Part shown: positions 9,503 to 18,534 of the stretch, one piece after another
Numbering within the stretch: the stretch's first letter is position 1
Layout: every line of letters starts with the position of its first letter
Assembly (NCBI GenBank): GCA_040143965.1
Contig: JASJQH010000140.1
Span: 1 to 25,684 of the forward strand
Source of the DNA: Basidiobolus ranarum
Taxonomy: Eukaryota; Basidiobolomycota; Basidiobolomycetes; Basidiobolales
Direction: 5' to 3'
DNA: 25,684 nucleotides
The notes under the pieces: generated by a model
Seen by the model: only the letters and a program-made list of their open reading frames with translations
Told to the model about the DNA's origin: nothing
Database searches by the model: none
Position numbers and translations under genes: made by a program

Positions 9503-11089
9503 TTCATTTGAAATACTTACTGTTTTGTTTCAACGAGTGATCTATCAATCGCAACCATAACTGAACTACTCCCCTTGATTACTAGCTATGAAACAGCTAG
9601 GATACGATAATCAAATCCCAAAAGCACTCTATGCACAGAAGTGATAATTTATGAAAATCCAAGTCGTAAAAATAGGTTGGTATTTTGCATAATTTCTTCC
9701 TCTTGATTACAACACAAATTACTGCAGTTTCCTGGGTAAGTTAACTTGAGGCAATGTGATGGTAGAATCCACACAACTAGATACATTCTTGATAGATGAA
9801 ATATATTAATAGATACAGACAGGCATGGATGTGATCAATGCATATCACCCTTAAAGTAATCTACATAGACATTTATTATGCAGCTTCCTCTTTAAGGATA
9901 TTCTCGTTAGGGAAAAATGATACTAACCCTGTTATCAGTAGATTTTCATAATATACTTGGATTCATAGTGGAATGAGTTCGTCATATTACCACAAAGTAT
10001 CATTTATCATGGGAACTCTTTACCTATATTACTGAAACAGTACTCAGTAAGTGGTACAATCGGCACCTGGTTCATTAAAAGTCCCAGTAGTAAGGGAGAA
10101 TGTGTCGATTATATCAGCTGTGATAGGAGAAGTGAGGTGAAGTTGAATGTTTGGCATGCCATCAACCGAGTATGATTCATGTCGATTTTCAGCGGTCTTT
10201 ACTGAATCTTGATGGCTCAATCTATAATGTTGAAATGTGAAGGGTTAATCCTTAAATTTATCTCTAGTACAGCCACTATATACATACAATTGCTAAAAGG
10301 TGAATTCAGAAACAGATGTGCATGAAATTGTGATATTGATAACTTCACACTTTTCTATAAACTTAAGACCTAAGTCGGAATGGAGAACTGTGGAGATCAC
10401 TTACCAATGTAATGACTTGCGTGACAGCTGTTTTCTGGCTTGCCTTCAATATTGGTTAAAATTAATATGCCACCTGACAGTCATGTACATATTGCTTAAG
10501 TAAACCTCGCACTCGATCTTTCTTGATTACCGGAATGTTACTATTATATCTGAATTGTATCAGATACTCAGGCAAGGTGAACATTCTCATCATAATAGTT
10601 TTATCCGAAAATGATGCATTCTAAAATAGAGTTACTACCATATTTTACTGCTATTACGTGGAATCCAATATAATGTTCTGACACCAAACAAGCCATCTTC
10701 AATTCTTAGAGCGATCACAAGACCTGACGGATGCAGTACAAACAAGAACATATCTACACTCCCTAGAAAGAAAGAACTTGGTATACATATTTTCCCCTTT
10801 CCCCTACTAAAAGAAACGGTCATACGATTAGTATTATACCTTTCCATATCTCGAGTTCGAATCTGTATGGAAGCAATTACACGCTAATTGTGACGCTTTT
10901 ATTGCTCTTCCTATGGAACAGGTAGGATAGGGTTAGGTATATAGACTATATTTGTCACTTCTACCGTTGAAATTGAGACTAATTTACAGTAGCATTCTAA
11001 TGGCGTAGCCTAAAAGAGAAGTGTCAAAAGCGGAATCTGAGATCATATATATCTGGGGGCACCAATGACCGGATTATTGCTAGTTATGT

Positions 11090-11392
11090 TATTGTTGGCG
11101 GTATAAACACAATTATAATGTGGTAATTCAGTACATAAAATGTGAGAACAACTCGGGCTAAGTAGTTCTTTTCTGGGAAAGAAAACATTTGTTAATTATT
11201 ACTCAAACAATATCAATAAGAATTTGAAAAGAAATAACCATAGCACCAATTCGCATCTGACTTTGAAGTATTTGGAGAAGCTAATCTATTTCTACGGACC
11301 GCATATTCCACATATTGTCCTTATTAAGTGCACTACAGTCCAATCGCCTGACCCATACAGCTGAAACAAGACCGTATTGTATTGTTGGCGGT
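11090..11392. repeat. Pair of 13-bp direct repeats, 290 bp apart
   Basis: TATTGTTGGCGGT occurs at 11090-11102 and again at 11380-11392. The DNA between and around is AT-rich with no coding signal. The pair could bracket a small insertion or be coincidence. No inverted terminal repeats were found inside. Confidence 0.4.
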
Positions 11393-11545
11393 TAGAAGCA
11401 TGAAAGAGTTAGGATAACAAGCCTGATTCGCTATAATATGCTATGCCAATTCAGCACCCATTAACCCTAACCCTTCACCTGAGAAAGAGCCCACTTGGAA
11501 CGCCATTTGAAGCACCTGAATGTCAAACTTTCCTGATTCCCATAA

Positions 11546-11577
11546 GCTCTACGGCTCCGTGGCTCTGTAGCTCTGTG
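11546..11577. repeat. 8-bp tandem array, four units
   Basis: Four head-to-tail 8-mers of the form GCTCYRYR (GCTCTACG, GCTCCGTG, GCTCTGTA, GCTCTGTG) fill 32 bp. It is locally GC-richer than its surroundings. No function is evident. Confidence 0.7.
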
Positions 11578-12115
11578 GAACAAATGGCCATTTATCTAAC
11601 TAAAATCAAGCGTTCAATCATTAACGTGGCTTTCTATCTAGCCAATGGCTCACGAATGATCCTAACCCCAGTTTGACAAAGTTCATGTTGAATAGAGTTT
11701 CCTTGGGCCAATACTTGGTTATATCCGAAAAGAGAACTCCTATCCTGGGAATATTACTTTACTTGTATATCCTCTGTGACCAGCGCAGCAGCCAATCCCC
11801 AGCCAGAAAGGAAATGATGTAGGATGGCGTAATGCAGTTGTGTCGTACGGATAGGAGGGTTATTTGGGTGATTTGAATGTTATTTGAGTTGGTCGTCTAT
11901 TAATATTGCATTTGGTCACATCGGTTTGTTGGTTTATGCGATAGGTGTTCATCTATCACATACCAATATGAAACCTGGCGAATCAAGGGCCATAGCAGTA
12001 GAAACTCAATACCCCGTTCTATGGGTCAAATGACCTGCGGGTTCTCTTATAAAGACGGTTTTGACGTTTCCTTCTTTGAAACTTAAACTACTACCTCCGC
12101 ACACTTATATTAGAC

Positions 12116-13589
12116 ATGCTAACTGGTGATTTCACGCAATCCAACAACATCCCAGAGAAATTTGATTACTCGAACGAGCCAGTGCGTTCTTCAGAGCTAA
12201 TCGTACAAAAAGATCAACCTTTCAATGCTGAACCTGCACTGAACTCTTTGATTCAACATTATGTGACTCCCACCGACGTATTCTTCAAGAGGAATCACGG
12301 GCCTATCCCACTAATTGAGCATGATTCCTACACCTTCCAAGTGGATGGAATTGTCGAGAAGCCTTTAATCGTTGATCTCAATACATTGAAGCAGAACTTC
12401 AAAAAGCACGAAGTCGTTGCCGTAATCCAGGTAAATAGGTAATGTGCTCTCTTGGGTATGTGCTTGTAACTGATTATACGTAATTTCTTTAGTGTGCTGG
12501 TAACCGTCGAGATGGTCTTGCGAAAGTCAAAAAAGTTAAAGGTGTGATATGGGGACCTGGAACGGTAGGTAATGCTGTGTGGGCTGGAGCTAGACTTTGC
12601 GACGTATTGAGAGCGGCTGGTGTTTCTATGGATCTATCAAACCCTATTGTCTCTCAACTGCATGTTTCATTCGAAGCATACGGTAAATCCGAAGAAGACA
12701 CATGCTATGGAAGCTCGATACCATTAGAGATGGCAATGTAAGCTAGAGACCCCGTGCTATGTCAAGTGCACCTGAAAACTAACTCTATTCCTTAGTAATC
12801 CTGCGAACGACGTCCTACTAGCATATGAAATGAACGGTTGTGAGCTGACAAGAGATCACGGATTTCCTTGCCGAGTGATTGTGCCAGGTTAGCTCATCAT
12901 TACCACATTCAAACGTAATTTCACGATCTAATCTCTCCAATAGGTGTAATCGGTGCCCGATCAGTCAAATATCTACGTAAAATCACTATCCAGAATGAGG
13001 AATCCCAAAGCTTTTATCAAAAGATGGACTACAAAGTTCTACCACCATATGTGAACGAGGACAATGCGAATGAATGGTGGGATAAAATGGCAGCATTGCA
13101 GGAGATGATCATTCAGAGCGTCATCTGCGAACCCTGCTCCGGACAAGTGCTTCCACCGGGCCCGGTTACCATTCGTGGTTATGCCTTGTGTGGTGGTGGT
13201 AAGGGAGTTGACCGAGTTGGTAAGTAAACAAGTCGACAATGGCAGATTCTTGTTGACCAAATCTAACTATGATTACAGATGTTTCAGTGGATAATGGTCA
13301 AACCTGGTTAGAAACAACGAAATACCAGGCTGCTACTAGAAGTAAATACTACGCTTGGTGCCTGTGGACGACTACAGTAGACAGTATACCAGATGGTGGC
13401 AAAATCATATGTAGAGCATGTAAGTTGACATTAATTACGAAAATGCCACGAATCTCTCTAACCTTCTATCTAGTCGATACCTGTGGAAATACGCAGCCGG
13501 AATTTCCAATCTGGAATTTCCGAGGTGTAATGAATAACTCGTGGTTTGTTGTAGAGAATCTACGTCAACAGTCCAACACAAAGCTCTGA
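12116..13589 (+). CDS. Sulfite oxidase, heme-free (molybdopterin enzyme)
   Basis: Oxidises sulfite to sulfate with molybdopterin. Six exons: 12116-12430, 12493-12737, 12796-12887, 12944-13219, 13279-13419 and 13474-13589, separated by introns of 54-62 nt. Together they encode 394 aa. The Mo-binding Cys106 is in CAGNRR and is placed exactly at the first splice junction. [10 protein letters not shown] and [20 protein letters not shown]...[12 protein letters not shown] are hallmark Mo-pterin segments. The C-terminal Ig-like dimerisation domain contains VDNGQTWLE and [12 protein letters not shown]. There is no N-terminal cytochrome b5 domain and no transit peptide, so the build and length match plant sulfite oxidase (about 393 aa), which passes electrons to O2 and makes H2O2 in peroxisomes. 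The C-terminus Thr-Lys-Leu resembles a PTS1, although Thr at -3 is non-canonical. It converges on the SET gene. Confidence 0.96.
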
Positions 13590-13916
13590 GAATATCACAC
13601 TGTTAATACACATGTTACATCATAAAATTATCACCTGACTCTACCCCAACACACAAATAGCCCTGTATAGAAATGAATAAATCAAGATATTTTATGGCCA
13701 AGCCTAACACTAACTAAATGGATCCGAGTCTAGACCGTCGTACACCTTGAGCATGTGGTGGTGGTAGCACTAAGCAGTTGTTTGAGGGATCATGTGAATG
13801 ATTTATTTTAAATATTTTTGGACAGGTAGGCACCCTTTTGAAAGAGCAAGGGAAATATAAAGAAATAATAAACATGTAAGGAAAATTTCAAAAATCGTCT
13901 CCATCTAAATAGTGAT
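13590..13916. other. Convergent 3' intergenic region
   Basis: This 327-bp gap separates the stop of the sulfite oxidase gene from the stop of the SET gene on the opposite strand. It contains AATAAA at about 13677, suitable as a polyadenylation signal for the sulfite oxidase transcript. Nothing else is seen. Confidence 0.5.
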
Positions 13917-14992
13917 TTAGATTTTTTGTTTCTTTTGAGGAGGATTCTCCTCTTCCAGATCCTCGTCATCATCTTCGAAATCCATCTCACCCACCTCCTC
14001 ATCGTCATCACTGTCACCGCCTTGATAATATGAGAAGGCGTTAGGGAAAAGCTCGTTGGCAATGAGCTCTCCTAGTTCGGCACCTTCTTCGCTGAACCAA
14101 TTGAAGAAACTGTCAAGTTCGGATTCACCATTGTGTGTTAAGTTCTAGAATGGGAAATGTTTAATATGGAGACTGGATTAAGTTCTAAGTGATAAACATC
14201 TCGTTACATTGCCCTCTTTCCACTCGATAGGATGGTTCTTGACCTGTGCGCTATCCTTATCGACTGTGAATTCTTTGATCAATTGAGTGTTGGTGAAGAA
14301 AGGATTTTCATCGAAGGTCTAGAAATTACACGAGTCAGTAACAGGTATTTGTCATAAATTCCCACACTCTTAAATTACCATGATAACTTTGTGACTATTG
14401 GCAACGTCCTCATCTCTTTCGATTGTGATATCGGTCAAGTGGTTCAACACTTCCATATCACCTTCTTCGAGAAGTGAGCCTATTTAAAAATGAAAGATTA
14501 ATCTATTTTCATTGCTTAAAGTGATCGATATATGAAGCTACAAACCAAGAATAGGATGGTTGGAGAGCTAGTGATAAATGTAACATAATAAAATTAATTT
14601 AATAATTGATAGAAATAGCTCCAAAACAGCGAATTCCACTTACTGCAGTAGCCCAGAACTTAGGGATGGAGGTGATAATTCCCTGACGTTTTTCGTAGAC
14701 AGGAGCCTTAATTTTCTCATACTTGGCAGCCAATTTAGCGCTTTCTTCCACTGATCAATATATCGAGTAAAAATTAAAGAAATTAGTATTTGAAAAAAGT
14801 TGGGAAATAGTTCATATATAAAGTAGATTGGTAAGGTGAGCTTTAGATATTATTCAGGCTATACTTACACATTTGCTCCTCAATGTTCTCTAATTGTTGT
14901 TCCACTTCGAGAACCTTGGACCAAGCTTCCTTCAATTTGGGATCGCTTTCGATAGCCTCGAGGCCATTCTTAATCGAGATTGGAGCAGACAT
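13917..14992 (-). CDS. SET/NAP-family histone chaperone
   Basis: Nuclear histone chaperone of the nucleosome assembly protein family, closest in layout to SET/Vps75, which binds H2A-H2B and H3-H4. Six exons on the minus strand: 14869-14992, 14644-14750, 14546-14567 (only 22 nt), 14379-14479, 14208-14318 and 13917-14144, giving 230 aa. An N-terminal coiled-coil helix (KLKEAWSKVLEVEQQLENIE) serves dimerisation. The NAP core follows: RQGIITSIPKFWATALSNHP, LLEEGDMEVLNHLTDITI, then TFDENPFF. The tail is acidic (DSDDDEEVGEMDFEDDDEDL) and ends PPQKKQKI, a likely nuclear import signal. The start at 14992 (MSAPIS) is preferred; an upstream in-frame codon at 15043 would add a hydrophobic, unlikely N-terminus. 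It is divergent from the Kre9-like gene. Confidence 0.93.
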
Positions 14993-15601
14993 AGTGTGGT
15001 CGAAAATAAATGGAGTAAATCTCAAAGGAAACAACAGTAGCAAGAAGAAAGGGGTGGAAAAGAATAGATCGGGTCCGGATCAAGTCAACTGAAAACTGAC
15101 AAAAAAAAAAGAATATTATTTCATCAACAAAGAATGGCCATACTACGGATCACGTGGTGAATCGATTTCGATTTCTGTCACTTAACAAAGTTAGAGTTAT
15201 GACATTCAACTCATCCATCGTTGTAAGAAAAACACTTTGAATTTAGTCAAACAACATTCACATATATATCACTTCATATTCTCATCTGTATAGAGATCCT
15301 GTACATATTGAGTAGCATTTATTAAAACCCAAGATATCCCCTAGTCCGTTACAACGTAAAGGCAGGGATTTAATTAATTGAGGTGGGTGAGCTAAGCAGG
15401 TGAGCTAGGCACTCCTGGACCGATACTACGATTGCATATAACCAATAACTTTGTAGGCTCAAGTTTGCTCATATGCAAGAATAGTATTGTATATAGCATT
15501 ACACGGTACAATACTTAGAATTCGTGAGAGATGCTATTGCGATTTAAAAAGCCAGCTTGGTCCCTGTTCGATTTTTATCTTGTCAACACTTCTTCTGCCA
15601 A
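14993..15601. promoter_or_regulatory. Shared upstream region between divergent genes
   Basis: About 600 bp separate the start codons of the SET gene (minus) and the Kre9-like gene (plus), so both promoters should lie here. An A10-type homopolymer occurs near 15101, a common nucleosome-excluding sequence in fungal promoters. No specific binding site is recognised. A 61-codon plus-strand frame at 15487-15672 overlaps the Kre9-like signal peptide in another frame and is a shadow. Confidence 0.4.
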
Positions 15602-16206
15602 ATGATCTCCTTGCTTCGTCTACTCGCCTTTCTCTTGCTAGGCTCCACCTCTTTTGTCTGGGCACACTTTGAAATTGTCAGTCCCTCTGGTGGAAATGTT
15701 TATATTGACACCACTGTTGCTATTGAATGGTAAGGATTGAACCAGCCTCCAACTATCATTGATCTTAATCTCACACCTTATTCAATAGGAAAGAAACTAG
15801 TGGCCAGCCTACTCCAGATATATTGACTTTTCAATTATTCGATGGCCCTCTGAATGCTCAACAACCAGTCACAGTCATTGTTACTGCCATAAAATCCAAT
15901 ATTGGATTCTATGAATGGTACGTCTCACCTAAGATTAGTGAAGGTAGCCAATATACCGTTAGTGCTGGGTTAGCTGGTGCTCGAGTGTTTAGCAAACCTT
16001 TTTCAATCATCCACCCTGATTCAAAGATGAAGAAAAGGAATCAACTGGCGAATGCCATAGCCACCAACACAACAAGTAACTCCACCACTCCTGGTACCTC
16101 CACACAGGCGCCTAGAGCCAATGAAACTACTCAAGTAGAAACTTGGTCAAAACACTCTCTAATAGCCATTGCTTTACTGAGCACGTACTTACTGAGCTAT
16201 ATATAA
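15602..16206 (+). CDS. Kre9/Knh1-like GPI-anchored cell-wall protein
   Basis: Secreted, GPI-anchored protein with one N-terminal Kre9/Knh1-type domain (the Ser-Thr-rich GPI family linked to beta-glucan wall assembly). Two exons, 15602-15729 and 15789-16206, encode 181 aa; the 59-nt intron splits a Trp codon. Residues 1-21 are a signal peptide ending SFVWA. The domain runs FEIVSPSGGNVYIDTTVAIEW...LTFQLFDG...SQYTVSAGLAG...FSIIHP. A Thr/Ser/Asn-rich stalk with three N-glycosylation sequons (NTTS, NSTT, NETT) leads to a hydrophobic tail (SLIAIALLSTYLLSYI) for GPI attachment. The biochemical role of such short Kre9-like proteins is not established. It converges on the L35 gene with about 240 bp between stops. 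Confidence 0.87.
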
Positions 16207-16448
16207 TTATTACCACATATCTTTAGTAATATACGCTAATTAATCTAGAATCAGAGCAACATCCATATTCATATGACACGTATCATAAAATCCATTCAAC
16301 AGTTACAAGTGCTTTCGTATCCCAAAATATCAGATAGTAAAATAAACATCAAATCTGCTTTCGCCTAATAAGTATGTCTTTATTCCGCAACCATCTTCTG
16401 GGAAGAGGGTATGAATATCAACCTAGCATCCATGTAACATTGAATAAA

Positions 16449-16983
16449 TTAAGCCTTAACAGCGAACTTTCTTTGAGGGAAGTGGATATCCTTCTTTTGC
16501 TGTCTGACAGTCTTACGGGTAACCTCGAACTTGGTCAAACGACGACGGATAGCACGGGTCTTCTTGTAACGAAGATCCAAAGGCAAGTATTTACGGCCCT
16601 CTTGCTTATACAAGAGACGAATGTTTTGACGCTCAGTTTGGGTGATAACGGTAAGAACACGGGCAATAGACTTGCGAACGGTATTGCTACAAATATGAAA
16701 CAGTCAATAATACAATTTAGTGCTTACATGGCCAGAAAAGGGACTTACATCTTGGTCAACTTGGAAGCAGCACCGCCAGCAACCTTTTGAACTCTCAAGG
16801 AAGAGAGTTCTTGCTTGAGTTCATCAAGTTCCTTCTTGAGTTCGTCCTTGGACTTGTTGCGAAGTTCGTGAGCCGATACTTTAGCCTAAAGTGGAATAAA
16901 ATTTTAACTCTTACAATCCATATAACAAATGCTGTAGAATTGAGTTGGATGGATGTATCACAGAAAGGATTAAGCCTTACCAT
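16449..16983 (-). CDS. RPL35: 60S ribosomal protein L35 (uL29)
   Basis: Large-subunit protein near the peptide exit tunnel. Minus-strand coding exons: 16981-16983 (the ATG alone), 16749-16885 and 16449-16686, giving 125 aa, close to the family's 120-123. The protein starts [20 protein letters not shown], continues [12 protein letters not shown]...[16 protein letters not shown], and ends [13 protein letters not shown], all diagnostic. Splitting the start codon from the rest by an intron is common in fungal ribosomal protein genes. A further intron probably lies in the 5' UTR (16988-17037), which would leave an exon of only 7 nt, ACAAATG. It precedes L15 on the same strand but has its own upstream region. 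Confidence 0.96.
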
Positions 16984-17444
16984 TTGTCTAATTGAATAAG
17001 TTAAAGGCCTCCGGGGAGAGAAAGGTCGAAAACTTACCGAAACTACTTATTTTTATGAATCTTGATCAACTCTTGTTTTGATCAAAATTAAAAAAATCCC
17101 TTATTTAATAAAATATACATAACATACAATATGATTTGTTCTTGGTAAACATTCCTTTTACACTACACATAATATAACCCAAGTCTATGAGATTCGACCA
17201 TATTGGGTAGATTTAACATATTTTGACTGAAGTGAACAGGCTTGCAAAATAGAAAAGAAATCATTTCAAGATAACGAAGCGCAATGTTGAGTTTAAATTA
17301 TTTATATACAACTTCATAAACAAATATGGATTTTTTTCAATAATAGAAAAGAAACAACACATGAATCTTTTGGTTCGATAAAAATAGTTCGACACATCCA
17401 TTAAATACCTATGGAAATAGGTACATTTATTCTTGAGGAAACAT
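16984..17444 (-). promoter_or_regulatory. L35 5' UTR intron and promoter; L15 3' region
   Basis: A likely 5' UTR intron occupies 16988-17037 on the minus strand (donor GTAAGT, acceptor TTAG; 50 nt). Upstream of it are two GATC-centred palindromes, TTGATCAA at 17062-17069 and TTTTGATCAAAA at 17076-17087, candidate protein-binding sites. The part from about 17100 to 17444 should hold the 3' UTR of L15 and is otherwise featureless AT-rich DNA. Confidence 0.5.
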
Positions 17445-18238
17445 TTAACGGTAACGTCTAAGAGACAAGGTGTTTCTCTTAATCCAGTTATTGCGTCTGC
17501 CAGAACCGATGGTCTTGTTGAAGGCATGTCCCTTACCGTGACCACGGTTCTTCTTACCGATGGCAGTAAGACCACGAGCTTCACGACGCTTATGAACTGG
17601 GTTACAGATCCAGTTGATGCGAGCATCACGGCGGATAGCCTTGTGAGAAGGATCAACAAGGATGATTTCAAAGTACTTGTAAGTAGAATCTTGATTGACC
17701 CAGTAAGAGTTCAAAACGCGAAGATTGGCACATTTGCGGCCAACACGTTCCTCAGCGGTAGCACGGAGGGAGCGTTGATACTTGAGATGGTTGATACCTT
17801 GGTTGACGGGCTTACCGAATTGAGCACCCTTGGAGACAGGTCTCTTACGGTTTCCACGGCGAACACGGATACGGTAGATTACGTATCCTTGCTTGGCCTT
17901 GTATCCAAGACGACGAGCCTTGTCAGGGCGAGAAGGACGGGAAGCACGATGAATAACATTCAATTGTCTACGATAAAAATTGAAAATTGAAAAAACAAAG
18001 GTTATTCATGTTATCCCTGAACAATAGTCATCGGAATATTGGGGGAACCAGTACACAGCCCAAGTTGATTATGATAATCAACCTAGATATAATGCTGCAG
18101 GTCTTCCCATAGCCCAATATTAACCTAACAGGGAAACAATCAGTACCTATACTCCCAGCATCTGACACGAAGCAAAAAGCCCATGACATCGGATTGCTTT
18201 TTCTTGTATAATTCTTCGATATATTTGTAGGCACCCAT
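17445..18238 (-). CDS. RPL15: 60S ribosomal protein L15 (eL15)
   Basis: Large-subunit ribosomal protein. Two coding exons, 18147-18238 and 17445-17967, encode 204 aa, exactly the usual family length. It begins [19 protein letters not shown] and continues [20 protein letters not shown], ending [15 protein letters not shown]. The 179-nt intron (donor GTACTG, weaker than its neighbours) falls after CWEY, in the Arg codon, and contains a marked stem-loop. A probable 57-nt 5' UTR intron (18254-18310, GTAAGT...TATAG) lies just upstream of the ATG. One oddity: residue 20 is Gly where the family nearly always has Arg (VMRFLLRVR becomes VMGFLLRVR). Everything else is canonical. The long antisense open frame over exon 2 is a shadow. 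Confidence 0.98.
18035..18121 (-). ncRNA. Predicted extended stem-loop inside the L15 intron
   Basis: Three nested inverted repeats lie within the L15 intron: AATATTGGG (18035-18043) with CCCAATATT (18113-18121), GGGAACC (18043-18049) with GGTCTTCCC (18100-18108, two-base bulge), and at the centre GTTGATTA (18064-18071) with TAATCAAC (18075-18082) around a 3-nt loop. They would fold 87 nt into one long hairpin with an internal loop. No clear C/D boxes in the proper order and no ACA tail were found. It could be an intronic small RNA or an autoregulatory structure. Confidence 0.4.
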
Positions 18239-18253
18239 TGTAGCTTGTGCTTT

Positions 18254-18310
18254 CTATAAACAGGTGTTAATATGAGATACAGAAGTTGTAATGACGGTTG
18301 CTTTACTTAC
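18254..18310 (-). other. Probable 5' UTR intron of L15
   Basis: On the minus strand a GTAAGT donor at 18310 and a CTGTTTATAG acceptor ending at 18254 define a 57-nt intron, the modal size here. It ends 15 nt before the L15 ATG. Fungal ribosomal protein genes often carry such leader introns. The remaining promoter is short: TatD stops at 18535. Confidence 0.6.
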
Positions 18311-18534
18311 CTATAATATGTCCACAGTGAATGAAAAAGAGGGAGAACTCACTACCATTTCCTCATATCTTTTATTGATCTGGGAAATTAAAAGGTGACC
18401 CGGCTCCTCTTTTTTTTAATCTTCAGCCAACCATCTGTGTTGCTTGAGATTCATGAAGGGACACAACATTCACTACACAAATAGCCCCAGAAATCAAGTT
18501 TATTCTCATTATGGCTTAGGTTTAGCGATAATAA

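Larger units (their letters stand above)
8543..12115. other. Gene-poor stretch of 3.6 kb
   Basis: No convincing gene. Contents: a possible membrane-protein remnant on the minus strand (8588-8946), a tRNA-like sequence (9432-9502, minus), telomere-like hexamers (10928-10937 and 11461-11475), a pair of 13-bp direct repeats 290 bp apart (11090 and 11380), and a short 8-bp tandem array (11546-11577). Small open frames at 10300-10503, 10635-10847 and 11443-11676 show no domain or codon pattern that I would call coding. The last few hundred bases are presumably the sulfite oxidase promoter. Confidence 0.5.

Noticed and set aside
10845-10880. GAGTTCGAATC resembling a tRNA B box on the plus strand
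   Set aside because: The bases around it do not form a T-arm, and no acceptor stem or A box is found at the right distance.
15001-15043. Longer SET protein starting at 15043
   Set aside because: It would add a hydrophobic 17-residue N-terminus to a nuclear acidic chaperone; the ATG at 14992 gives the expected start.
16795-16999. Small open frames on both strands across the first L35 intron and exon 2
   Set aside because: They are other-frame readings of L35 exon 2 and its intron, with no independent support.
17433-17990. 185-codon plus-strand open frame
   Set aside because: It is the antisense shadow of L15 exon 2, kept open by that gene's codon bias; its Thr/Ser/Val/Leu-rich translation has no domain.
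18035-18121. Box C/D snoRNA in the L15 intron
   Set aside because: A CGATGAC near the 3' side and CTGA near the 5' side are in the wrong order for boxes C and D, so I report only a structured element.
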